From Camelus bactrianus (taxonomy: Eukaryota > Chordata > Mammalia > Artiodactyla > Camelidae): a DNA stretch of 64,000 nucleotides. The notes below the pieces were generated by a model. The model was given only the letters and a program-made list of their open reading frames with translations, searched no databases and had not been told where the DNA came from. The position numbers and the translations under genes were made by a program. Of this stretch, positions 35,831-47,446 are shown piece after piece; position 1 is the first letter of the stretch, and each line of letters begins with the position of its first letter. The stretch lies in assembly GCF_048773025.1 (NCBI RefSeq), contig NW_027413957.1:434001-498000 (forward strand), read 5' to 3'.

Positions 35831-38800
35831 AGTGCCGTTATGAAGTTCCTGCAGTTTTCACTGTAAAACCGAGTTGTTGCTAGTTATCCCCACATGTGTG
35901 TACGGAGTGGTGTTTGCAACTGAAAAGAAACTTTGTTTTCCCAACAAGGTAGGTGAAGGACGGCTTTCACACACACTTATCTCTCAGAACTGAGCATGTG
36001 GAGAGACGTTCGTTCATGTAGCACAAAAGGAACGGGTTGCAAGAGAATCTTTTACTCTGGTTTCTCAGTCTGTTTCCTAGTGCCTGTTTGAATTTCCTGC
36101 AGTTTTCACTGTAAAACCGAGTTGGAGATTGTACCTACCCTTATATATGTATGGAGTGGTAATGCAACAGAAAAGAAAATTTTTTTCCCAAGAAGCTAGG
36201 TGAAGGACGGCATTCACACACAATTATCTCTCAGAAATGAACATGTGGAGAGACGTTCGTTCATCTAGCGCAAAGGGAACGAGTTGTAGGAGAAACTTTT
36301 AATGTGGTTTCTCAGTCTTTTTCCTATTGCCGTTTTGATGTTCCTGCAGTTTTCACTGGAAAACCGTGTTGGAGCTAGTACATCCCCATATATATGTATG
36401 GAGTGGAGTTTGCACCTGAACAGAAACTTTGTTTTCCCAACAAACTAGGTGAAAGACGGCTTTCACACACACTTTTCCCTCAGAACTGAGCATGTGGAGA
36501 GACAAACGTTCATCTAGCACAAAAGGAACGTGTTGCAGGGGATACTTTTACTCTGGTTTCTCAGTCTGTTTTCTAGTGCCTTTTTGAAGTTCCTGCAGTT
36601 TTCACTGTAAAACCGAGTTGGAGATAGTACCTACCCTTATATATGTATGGAGTGGGGTTGCAACTGAAAAGAAAATTTTGTTCCCAACCAGCTAGGTGAA
36701 GGACGGCTTTCACACACACTTATCTCTCAGAACTGAGCATGTGGAGAGCCGTTCGTTCATCTAGCACAAAGGGAACGGTTTGAAGGAAAAACTATACTCT
36801 GGTTTCCTAGTCTGTTTCCTAGTGCCGGTATGAAGTTCCTGCAGTTTTAACTGTAAAACCGAGTTGGAGGTAGTAACTCCCTTATATATATATGGATTGG
36901 AGTAGCAACTGAAAAGAAACTTTATGTTCCCAACAAGCTAGGTGAAGGACGGCTATCACACACACTTAAACCTCAGAACTGAGCATGCGGAGAGACGTTC
37001 GTTCATCTAGCACAAAGGGATAGGGTTGCAGGGGGAATTTTTATTCTGGTTTCTCAGTCTGTTTCCTTCTGCCGTTTTGAAGTTCCTGCAGTTATATCTG
37101 GAAAACGAAATTGGAGCTAGTACATCCCCATATATATGTATGGAGGGGAGTTCGCAACTGAAAAGAAACTTTGAGTTCCGAACAAGATAGCTGAAGGACG
37201 GCTTTCACACACACTTATCACACAGATTGAGTATGTGGAGAGACGTTCGTTCATCTAGCACAAAGGAAACGGGTTGCAGTAGAAACTATTACTCTGGTTT
37301 CGAAGTCTCTTTCCTACTGCCGGTTTGAATCTCCTGCAATTTTCTCTGTAAAACCGATTTGGAGCTGGTAATTCCCCATATATATGTATGGTGTGGAGAT
37401 TGCTACTGAAAAGAATCTTTGTGTTGCCAACAAGCTTGTTTAAGGACGGCTTTCACACACATTTATCCCTCAGTAAGGAGCATGTGGAGAGACGTTCGTT
37501 CATCCAGCACAAAGGGAACGGTTTGCAGGAGAAACTTTTACTCTGGTTTCTGTCTGTTTCCTAGTGCCGGTTTGAAATTCCAGTAGATTTCACTGTAAAA
37601 TCGAGTTGGTGCTAGTTCTACCCTTATATATGTATGGAGTGCAGTTTGCAAATGAAAAGAAACTTTGTGTTCCCAACAAGCTAGGTGAAGGACGGCTTTC
37701 ACACACACTTATCTCTCGGAACTGAGCATGTGGAGAGACGTTCGTTCATCTATCACAAAGGGAACGGGTTGCAGGAGAAACTTTTAATGTGGTTTCTCAG
37801 TCTTTTTCCTATTGCTGTTTTGAATTTCCTGCAGTTTTCATTGGAAAACCGTGTTATAGCTAGTACATTCCCATATATATGTATGGAGTGGAGTTTGCAC
37901 CTGAAAAGAAACTTTGTTTTCCCAACAAACTAGGTGAAAGACGGCTTTCACACACACTTATCTCTCAGAACTGAGCATGTGGAGAGACGTATGTTCTTCT
38001 AGCACAAAAGGAACGTGTTGCAGGAGATACTTTTACTCTGGTTTCTCAGTCTGTTTTCTAGTGCCTTTTTGAAGTTCCTGCAGTTTTCACTGTAAAACCG
38101 AGTTGGAGATAGTACCTACCCTTATATATGTATGGAGTGGAGGTGCCACTGAAAAGAAAATTTTGTTCCCAACCAGCTAGGTGAAGGACGGCTTTCACAC
38201 ACACTTATCTCTCAGAACTGAGCATGTGGAGAGACGTTCGTTCATCTAGCACAAAGGGAACGGATTGAAGGAGAAACTATACTCTGGTTTCCCAGTCTGT
38301 TTCCTAGTGCCGGTATGAAGTTCCTGCCGTTTTAACTGTAAAACCGGGTTGGAGCTAGTAACTCCCTTATATATGTATGGATTGGAATAGCAACTGAAAA
38401 GAAACTTTATGTTCCCAACAAGCTAGGTGAAGGACGGCTTTCACACACACTTAACTCTCAGAACTGAGCATGTGGACAGACGTTCGTTCATCTAGCACAA
38501 AGGGATAGGGTTGCAGGAGGAACTTTTGCTCCGGTTTCTCAGTCTGTTTCCTCATGCTGGTTTGATGTTCCTGCAGTTTTCACTGTAAAACCGAGATGGA
38601 AGTATTACCTCCCCTTATATATGTATGGAGATGAGTTTGCAACTGAAAAGAAATTTTTTTTCCAAGAAGCTAAGTGAAGGGCGGCTTTCACACAATCTTA
38701 TCTCTAAGAACTGAGCATGTGGAAAGACGTTCGTTCCTCCAGCACAAAGGGAAAGTTTTGCAGGAGAAACATTTACTATGGTTTGTCTATCTGTTTCCTA

Positions 38801-39785
38801 CTGCCGTTTTGAAGTTCCTGCAGTTATCACTGGAAAACCGAATTGGAGCTAGTACATCCCCATATATATGTATGGAGTGGAGTTTGCAACTGAAAAGAAT
38901 CTTTGTGTTCCCAACAAGCTAGGTGAAGGACGGCTTTCACACACACTTATCTCTCAGAATTAGAATGTGTAAAGATGTTCGTTCATCTAGCACAAAGGAA
39001 CGGGTTGCAGGAGAAACTTTTACTGTGGTTTCTCAGTCTTTTTCCTAGTGCCGTTTGAAGATCCTGCAGTTTTAACTGTAAAACCGAGTTGGAGCTAGTA
39101 ACTCCCATATGTATGTATTGGATGGAGTAGCAACTGAAAAGAAACTTTATGTTCCCAACAAGCTAGGTGAAGGACTGCTTTCACACACAGATATCACACA
39201 GATTGTGCATGTGGAGTGACGTTCGTTCATCTAGCACATAGGGAACGGGTTGAAGGAGTAACTTTTACTGTGGTTTCTCAGTCTGTTTCCTAGTGCCGTT
39301 TTGAATTTCCTGCAGTTTTCACTTGAAAACAGTGTTGGAGCTAGTACATCCCCATATATATGTGTGGATTGGAGTTTTCTACTGAAAATAAACTTTGTGT
39401 TCCCAACAAGCTAGGTGAAGGACGGCTTTCACACACACATATCTCTCAGAACTGAGCATGTGGAGAGACGAACGTTCATCTAGCACAAAGGGAAAGTGTT
39501 GCAGTAGATAATTTTACTCTGGTTTCTCTGTCTGCTTTGTAGTGCCGGTTTGAAATTCCTGCATTTTTCACTGTAAAACCGATTTGGAGATAGTACCTTC
39601 CCTTATATATGAATGGAGTGGAGTTGAAAATGAAAGGAAAATTTTTTCCCAACCAGCTAGTTGAAGGACGGCTTTAACACACACTTATCTCTCAGAACTG
39701 AAAGTTTGGAGAGCCGTTCGTTCATCTAGCACAAAGGGAACGGGTTGAAGTAGAAACTATACTCTGGTTTCCCAGTCTGTTTCCT
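35831..39785 (+). repeat. HOR unit 12: complete 16-mer
   Basis: m1-m16, 3955 bp, sister of unit 11 by the shared markers, but with the ordinary m13 end. Private: GGAGGGGAGTTCGC and TTTGAGTTCCG in m6. The T-run in m12 is shorter than in unit 11, which accounts for a small length difference. Confidence 0.93.
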
Positions 39786-42751
39786 AGTGCCGTTATGAAG
39801 TTCCTGCAGTTTTCACTGTAAAACCGAGTTGTTGCTAGTTATCCCCACATGTGTGTACGGAGTGGTGTTTGCAACTGAAAAGAAACTTTGTTTTCCCAAC
39901 AAGGTAGGTGAAGGACGGCTTTCACACACACTTATCTCTCAGAACTGAGCATGTGGAGAGACGTTCGTTCATGTAGCACAAAAGGAACGGGTTGCAAGAG
40001 AATCTTTTACTCTGGTTTCTCAGTCTGTTTCCTAGTGCCTGTTTGAATTTCCTGCAGTTTTCACTGTAAAACCGAGTTGGAGATTGTACCTACCCTTATA
40101 TATGTATGGAGTGGTAATGCAACAGAAAAGAAAATTTTTTTCCCAAGAAGCTAGGTGAAGGACGGCATTCACACACACTTATCTCTCAGAAATGAACATG
40201 TGGAGAGACGTTCGTTCATCTAGCGCAAAGGGAACGAGTTGTAGGAGAAACTTTTAATGTGGTTTCTCAGTCTTTTTCCTATTGCCGTTTTGATGTTCCT
40301 GCAGTTTTCACTGGAAAACCGTGTTGGAGCTAGTACATCCCCATATATATGTATGGAGTGGAGTTTGCACCTGAACAGAAACTTTGTTTTCCCAACAAAC
40401 TAGGTGAAAGACGGCTTTCACACACACTTTTCCCTCAGAACTGAGCATGTGGAGAGACAAACGTTCATCTAGCACAAAAGGAACGTGTTGCAGGGGATAC
40501 TTTTACTCTGGTTTCTCAGTCTGTTTTCTAGTGCCTTTTTGAAGTTCCTGCAGTTTTCACTGTAAAACCGAGTTGGAGATAGTACCTACCCTTATATATG
40601 TATGGAGTGGGGTTGCAACTGAAAAGAAAATTTTGTTCCCAACCAGCTAGGTGAAGGACGGCTTTCACACACACTTATCTCTCAGAACTGAGCATGTGGA
40701 GAGCCGTTCGTTCATCTAGCACAAAGGGAACGGTTTGAAGGAAAAACTATACTCTGGTTTCCTAGTCTGTTTCCTAGTGCCGGTATGAAGTTCCTGCAGT
40801 TTTAACTGTAAAACCGAGTTGGAGGTAGTAACTCCCTTATATATATATGGATTGGAGTAGCAACTGAAAAGAAACTTTATGTTCCCAACAAGCTAGGTGA
40901 AGGACGGCTATCACACACACTTAAACCTCAGAACTGAGCATGCGGAGAGACGTTCGTTCATCTAGCACAAAGGGATAGGGTTGCAGGGGGAATTTTTATT
41001 CTGGTTTCTCAGTCTGTTTCCTTCTGCCGTTTTGAAGTTCCTGCAGTTATATCTGGAAAACGAAATTGGAGCTAGTACATCCCCATATATATGTATGGAG
41101 CGGAGTTCGCAACTGAAAAGAAACTTTGTGTTCCGAACAAGATAGCTGAAGGACGGCTTTCACACACACTTATCACACAGATTGAGTATGTGGAGAGACG
41201 TTCGTTCATCTAGCACAAAGGAAACGGGTTGCAGTAGAAACTATTACTCTGGTTTCGAAGTCTCTTTCCTACTGCCGGTTTGAATCTCCTGCAATTTTCT
41301 CTGTAAAACCGATTTGGAGCTGGTAATTCCCCATATATATGTATGGTGTGGAGATTGCTACTGAAAAGAATCTTTGTGTTGCCAACAAGCTTGTTTAAGG
41401 ACGGCTTTCACACACATTTATCCCTCAGTAAGGAGCATGTGGAGAGACGTTCGTTCATCCAGCACAAAGGGAACGGTTTGCAGGAGAAACTTTTACTCTG
41501 GTTTCTGTCTGTTTCCTAGTGCCAGTTTGAAATTCCAGTAGATTTCACTGTAAAATCGAGTTGGTGCTAGTTCTACCCTTATATATGTATGGAGTGCAGT
41601 TTGCAAATGAAAAGAAACTTTGTGTTCCCAACAAGCTAGGTGAAGGACGGCTTTCACACAATCTTATCTCTAAGAACTGAGCATGTGGAAAGACGTTCGT
41701 TCCTCCAGCACAAAGGGAAAGTTTTGCAGGAGAAACATTTACTATGATTTCTCTATCTGTTTCCTACTGCCGTTTTGAAGTTCCTGCAGTTTTCACTGGA
41801 AAACCGAATTGGAGCTAGTACATCCCCATATATATGTATGGAGTGGAGTTTGCAACTGAAAAGAATCTTTGTGTTCCCAACAAGCTAGGTGAAGGACGGC
41901 TTTCACACACACTTATCTCTCAGAATTAGAATGTGTAAAGATGTTCGTTCATCTAGCACAAAGGAACGGGTTGCAGGAGAAACTTTTACTGTGGTTTCTC
42001 AGTCTTTTTCCTAGTGCCGTTTGAAGATCCTGCAGTTTTAACTGTAAAACCGAGTTGGAGCTAGTAACTCCCATATGTATGTATTGGATGGAGTAGCAAC
42101 TGAAAAGAAACTTTATGTTCCCAACAAGCTAGGTGAAGGACTGCTTTCACACACAGATATCACACAGATTGTGCATGTGGAGTGACGTTCGTTCATCTAG
42201 CACATAGGGAACGGGTTGAAGGAGTAACTTTTACTGTGGTTTCTCAGTCTGTTTCCTAGTGCCGTTTTGAATTTCCTGCAGTTTTCACTTGAAAACAGTG
42301 TTGGAGCTAGTACATCCCCATATATATGTGTGGATTGGAGTTTTCTACTGAAAATAAACTTTGTGTTCCCAACAAGCTAGGTGAAGGACGGCTTTCACAC
42401 ACACATATCTCTCAGAACTGAGCATGTGGAGAGACGAACGTTCATCTAGCACAAAGGGAAAGTGTTGCAGTAGATAATTTTACTCTGGTTTCTCTGTCTG
42501 CTTTGTAGTGCCGGTTTGAAATTCCTGCATTTTTCACTGTAAAACCGATTTGGAGATAGTACCTTCCCTTATATATGAATGGAGTGGAGTTGAAAATGAA
42601 AGGAAAATTTTTTCCCAACCAGCTAGTTGAAGGACGGCTTTAACACACACTTATCTCTCAGAACTGAAAGTTTGGAGAGCCGTTCGTTCATCTAGCACAA
42701 AGGGAACGGGTTGAAGTAGAAACTATACTCTGGTTTCCCAGTCTGTTTCCT
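39786..42751 (+). repeat. HOR unit 13: 12-mer with original m6
   Basis: It has the m8/m12 hybrid and the GTTTTCAC m13 of the 12-mers, but the original, unconverted m6 of the 16-mers. This is the only such combination in the window. Private: GTGCCAGTTTG at 41,524 (CpG transition in the hybrid) and ACTATGATTTC in the hybrid. Confidence 0.92.
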
Positions 42752-43988
42752 AGTGCCGTTATGAAGTTCCTGCAGTTTTCACTGTAAAACCGAGTTGTTG
42801 CTAGTTATCCCCACATGTGTGTACGGAGTGGTGTTTGCAACTGAAAAGAAACTTTGTTTTCCCAACAAGGTAGGTGAAGGACGGCTTTCACACACACTTA
42901 TCTCTCAGAACTGAGCATGTGGAGAGACGTTCGTTCATGTAGCACAAAAGGAACGGGTTGCAAGAGAATCTTTTACTCTGGTTTCTCAGTCTGTTTCCTA
43001 GTGCCTGTTTGAATTTCCTGCAGTTTTCACTGTAAAACCGAGTTGGAGATTGTACCTACCCTTATATATGTATGGAGTGGTAATGCAACAGAAAAGAAAA
43101 TTTTTTTCCCAAGAAGCTAGGTGAAGGACGGCATTCACACACACTTATCTCTCAGAAATGAACATGTGGAGAGACGTTCGTTCATCTAGCGCAAAGGGAA
43201 CGAGTTGTAGGAGAAACTTTTAATGTGGTTTCTCAGTCTTTTTCCTATTGCCGTTTTGATGTTCCTGCAGTTTTCACTGGAAAACCGTGTTGGAGCTAGT
43301 ACATCCCCATATATATGTATGGAGTGGAGTTTGCACCTGAACAGAAACTTTGTTTTCCCAACAAACTAGGTGAAAGACGGCTTTCACACACACTTTTCCC
43401 TCAGAACTGAGCATGTGGAGAGACAAACGTTCATCTAGCACAAAAGGAACGTGTTGCAGGGGATACTTTTACTCTGGTTTCTCAGTCTGTTTTCTAGTGC
43501 CTTTTTGAAGTTCCTGCAGTTTTCACTGTAAAACCGAGTTGGAGATAGTACCTACCCTTATATATGTATGGAGTGGGGTTGCAACTGAAAAGAAAATTTT
43601 GTTCCCAACCAGCTAGGTGAAGGACGGCTTTCACACACACTTATCTCTCAGAACTGAGCATGTGGAGAGCCGTTCGTTCATCTAGCACAAAGGGAACGGT
43701 TTGAAGGAAAAACTATACTCTGGTTTCCTAGTCTGTTTCCTAGTGCCGGTATGAAGTTCCTGCAGTTTTAACTGTAAAACCGAGTTGGAGGTAGTAACTC
43801 CCTTATATATATATGGATTGGAGTAGCAACTGAAAAGAAACTTTATGTTCCCAACAAGCTAGGTGAAGGACGGCTATCACACACACTTAAACCTCAGAAC
43901 TGAGCATGCGGAGAGACGTTCGTTCATCTAGCACAAAGGGATAGGGTTGCAGGGGGAATTTTTATTCTGGTTTCTCAGTCTGTTTCCT

Positions 43989-44237
43989 TCTGCCGTTTTG
44001 AAGTTCCTGCAGTTATATCTGGAAAACGAAATTGGAGCTAGTACATCCCCATATATATGTATGGAGCGGAGTTCGCAACTGAAAAGAAACTTTGTTTTCC
44101 CAACAAACTAGGTGAAAGACGGCTTTCACACACACTTATCTCTCAGAACTGAGCATGTGGAGAGACGTATGTTCTTCTAGCACAAAAGGAACGTGTTGCA
44201 GGAGATACTTTTACTCTGGTTTCTCAGTCTGTTTTCT
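43989..44237 (+). repeat. Hybrid monomer m6/m9
   Basis: m6 through GGAGCGGAGTTCGCAACTG, then m9 from TTTGTTTTCCCAACAAAC to its ACGTATGTTCTTC. The switch lies in the shared GAAAAGAAACTTTG. Three monomer lengths are lost. Found only in the terminal unit. Confidence 0.9.
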
Positions 44238-45225
44238 AGTGCCTTTTTGAAGTTCCTGCAGTTTTCACTGTAAAACCGAGTTGGAGATAGTACCTACCCT
44301 TATATATGTATGGAGTGGAGGTGCCACTGAAAAGAAAATTTTGTTCCCAACCAGCTAGGTGAAGGACGGCTTTCACACACACTTATCTCTCAGAACTGAG
44401 CATGTGGAGAGACGTTCGTTCATCTAGCACAAAGGGAACGGATTGAAGGAGAAACTATACTCTGGTTTCCCAGTCTGTTTCCTAGTGCCGGTATGAAGTT
44501 CCTGCCGTTTTAACTGTAAAACCGGGTTGGAGCTAGTAACTCCCTTATATATGTATGGATTGGAATAGCAACTGAAAAGAAACTTTATGTTCCCAACAAG
44601 CTAGGTGAAGGACGGCTTTCACACACACTTAACTCTCAGAACTGAGCATGTGGACAGACGTTCGTTCATCTAGCACAAAGGGATAGGGTTGCAGGAGGAA
44701 CTTTTGCTCCGGTTTCTCAGTCTGTTTCCTCATGCTGGTTTGATGTTCCTGCAGTTTTCACTGTAAAACCGAGATGGAAGTATTACCTCCCCTTATATAT
44801 GTATGGAGATGAGTTTGCAACTGAAAAGAAATTTTTTTTTCCAAGAAGCTAAGTGAAGGGCGGCTTTCACACAATCTTATCTCTAAGAACTGAGCATGTG
44901 GAAAGACGTTCGTTCCTCCAGCACAAAGGGAAAGTTTTGCAGGAGAAACATTTACTATGGTTTCTCTATCTGTTTCCTACTGCCGTTTTGAAGTTCCTGC
45001 AGTTATCACTGGAAAACCGAATTGGAGCTAGTACATCCCCATATATATGTATGGAGTGGAGTTTGCAACTGAAAAGAATCTTTGTGTTCCCAACAAGCTA
45101 GGTGAAGGACGGCTTTCACACACACTTATCTCTCAGAATTAGAATGTGTAAAGATGTTCGTTCATCTAGCACAAAGGAACGGGTTGCAGGAGAAACTATT
45201 TCTCTGTTTTCAAAGTCTGTTTCCT

Positions 45226-45715
45226 AGTGCCGTTTGAAGATCCTGCAGTTTTAACTGTAAAACCGAGTTGGAGCTAGTAACTCCCATATGTATGTATTGG
45301 ATGGAGTAGCAACTGAAAAGAAACTTTATGTTCCCAACAAGCTAGGTGAAGGACTGCTTTCACACACAGATATCACACAGATTGTGCATGTGGAGTGACG
45401 TTCGTTCATCTAGCACATAGGGAACGGGTTGAAGGAGTAACTTTTACTGTGGTTTCTCAGTCTGTTTCCTAGTGCCGTTTGAAGATCCTGCAGTTTTAAC
45501 TGTAAAACCGAGTTGGAGCTAGTAACTCCCATATGTATGTATTGGATGGAGTAGCAACTGAAAAGAAACTTTATGTTCCCAACAAGCTAGGTGAAGGACT
45601 GCTTTCACACACAGATATCACACAGATTGTGCATGTGGAGTGACGTTCGTTCATCTAGCACATAGGGAACGGGTTGAAGGAGTAACTTTTACTGTGGTTT
45701 CTCAGTCTGTTTCCT
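45226..45715 (+). repeat. Tandem duplication of m14
   Basis: Two successive 245 bp m14 monomers (45,226-45,470 and 45,471-45,715) share GAAGATCCTG, CATATGTATGTATTGG, GGACTGC and AGCACATAGGG. All other HOR units have one m14. By eye the two look nearly identical, so the duplication is recent. Confidence 0.9.
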
Positions 45716-45815
45716 AGTGCCGTTTTGAATTTCCTGCAGTTTTCACTTGAAAACAGTGTTGGAGCTAGTACATCCCCATATATATGTGTGGATTGGAGTT
45801 TTCTACTGAAAATAA

Positions 45816-45835
45816 ACTTTGTGTTCCCAACAAGC
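45816..45835 (+). other. Junction between young HOR and older satellite layer
   Basis: Left of this stretch the m15 monomer has the HOR-specific GAAAATAAAC. Right of it the sequence reads CAAGCAAGATGAAGG, as in the older m15 relatives at 55,107 and 61,536, where the HOR reads CAAGCTAGGTGAAGG. The 20 bp between are the same in both. The edge therefore lies within one m15-type monomer, in register. After it, the monomers no longer match the HOR sequence closely. Confidence 0.82.
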
Positions 45836-45964
45836 AAGATGAAGGACGGCTTTCACACACGCTTATCTTTCAGAACTGAGCATATGGAGAGACGAACGTT
45901 CATCTAGCACAAAGGGAACCTGTTGCAGGACATACTTTTACTCTGGTTTCTCAGTTTGTTTTCT

Positions 45965-47446
45965 AGTTCCGGTTTGAAGTTCCTGCAGTTTTCACTGTAA
46001 AACCAATTTGGAGATAGTACATCCCCTTATATATGTATGGAGTGGAGTTTGCAACTGAAAAAAACTTTGTGTTCCCAACAAGCTAGTTGATGGACGGCTT
46101 TCACACACACCTATCTCTCAGAACTGAGCATCTGTAGAGACGTTCGTTCATCTAGCACAAATGATAGGGTTGCAGGAGGTACTTTTACTCTGGTTTCACA
46201 ATCTGTTTCTTAGTGCCAGTTTAAAGTTCCTGCAATTTTCACTGTAAAACCGAGTTGGTGCTAGTTATCCCCATATGTGTGTATGGAGTGGTGTTTCCAA
46301 CTGAAAAGAAACTTTGTGTTCCCAACAAGGTAGGTGAAGGACGGCTTTCACACACACATATCACACAGATTAGGCATGTGGAGAGATGTTCGTTCATCTA
46401 GCACAAAGGGATAGGTTTGCAGGAGAAACTTTTACTCTGGATTCTCAGTCTGTTTTCTTGTGCCGGTTTGAACTTCTTGCAGTTTTCACTGTAATACCGA
46501 GTTGGTGCTAGATCTCCCCATATATATTTATGGTGTGGGGTTTGCAAATGAAAATAAACTTTATGCACCTAACAAGCTAGCTGACGGACGACTTTCACAC
46601 ACACTAATCTGTCAGAACTGAGCATGTGGAAAGCCGTTCATTCATCTTGCACAAAGGAAACTGGTTGCAGGTAAATTTCTACTATGGTTTCTCAGGCTGT
46701 TTCCTAGTGCCGGTTTGAAGTTCCTGCAGTTTTCACTGTAAAATCGATTTGGAGGAAGTACATCCCCATACATATGTATGGAGTGGATTTTGCAACTGAA
46801 AAAAACTTTGGGTTCCCAACAAGCTAGGTGAAGGACGGCTTTAACACACACCTATCTCTCAGAACTGAGCATGTGGAGAGAAGTTCGTTCATCTAGAAAA
46901 AGGATAGTTTTGCAGGAGGTACTTTTACTCTGGTTTCTCAATCTGTTTCTTAGTGCCAGTTTGAAGTTCCTGCACTTTTCACTGTAAAACCGAGTTGGTG
47001 CTAGTTATCCCCATATGTGTGTATGGAGTGGTGTTTCCAACTGAAAAGAACTTTGTGTTCCCAACAAGCTAGGTGAAGGACGGCTTTCACACACACATAT
47101 CACACAGATTGTGCATGTGGAGAGACGTTCGTTCATCTAGCACAAAGGGATAGGGTTGCAGGAGAAACTTTTACTCTGGTTTCTCAGTCTGTTTCCTTGT
47201 GCCGGTTTGAAGTTCCTGCAGTTTTCACTGGAAAACCGAGTTGGAGCTAGTACATCCCCATATATATGTATGGAGTGGAGTATGCTACTGAAAAGAACCT
47301 TTGTGTTCCCAACAAACTAGGTGAAAGGCGGCTTTCACACACACTTATCTCTCTGAACTGAGCATGTGGAGAGACGAACGTTCATCTAGCACAAAGGGAA
47401 CGTCTTGCACGAGATAATTTTACTCTGGTTTCTCAGTCTGTTTTCT
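45965..47446 (+). repeat. Degraded local duplication, three-monomer offset
   Basis: Monomers starting 45,965 and 46,706 share GAAAAAAACTTTG and CACACCTATCTCTC. Those at 46,212 and 46,952 share AGTGCCAGTTT, CCCATATGTGTGTATGG, GTGTTTCCAACTG and CACATATCACACAGATT. The offset is 740-741 bp (three monomers). The third pair (46,459 and 47,198) agrees only near the start, so the duplication is partial or was overwritten. Confidence 0.72.

Larger units (their letters stand above)
1..45835 (+). repeat. Homogeneous higher-order repeat array (16-mer parent and shorter derivatives)
   Basis: Fourteen consecutive HOR units begin at the same m1 monomer (recognised by CCCACATGTGTGTACGG) at 1, 3958, 7915, 10879, 13843, 17550, 20514, 22983, 25947, 28911, 31875, 35831, 39786 and 42752. 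Unit lengths of 3957, 2964, 3707, 2469, 3956, 3955 and 2966 bp equal 16, 12, 15, 10, 16, 16 and 12 monomers. Monomers within a unit differ clearly from one another, while equivalent monomers in different units are nearly identical by eye, which defines an HOR. Such homogeneity is characteristic of the active or most recently active part of a centromere; activity itself cannot be read from sequence. Confidence 0.96.
42752..45835 (+). repeat. HOR unit 14: rearranged terminal unit
   Basis: Order: m1-m5, hybrid m6/m9 (43,989-44,237), m10-m13, m14 (45,226-45,470), a second m14 (45,471-45,715), then m15, which passes into the older layer at 45,816-45,835. It is 13 monomers if the chimeric last monomer (ending 45,964) is counted. 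The m6/m9 hybrid and the doubled m14 are found nowhere else in the window. The m13 end has the replaced segment shared with unit 11. Confidence 0.92.

Noticed and set aside
2846-45101. An 82-codon open frame recurring once in most HOR units (for example 2,846-3,094, 6,803-7,051, 44,853-45,101)
   Set aside because: It starts at GTG in the conserved GTGAAGG of m12 or the m8/m12 hybrid and runs one monomer length. It recurs only because the repeat recurs. The monomer is not a multiple of three, so the frame changes at each monomer, and there is no codon signature or gene context.
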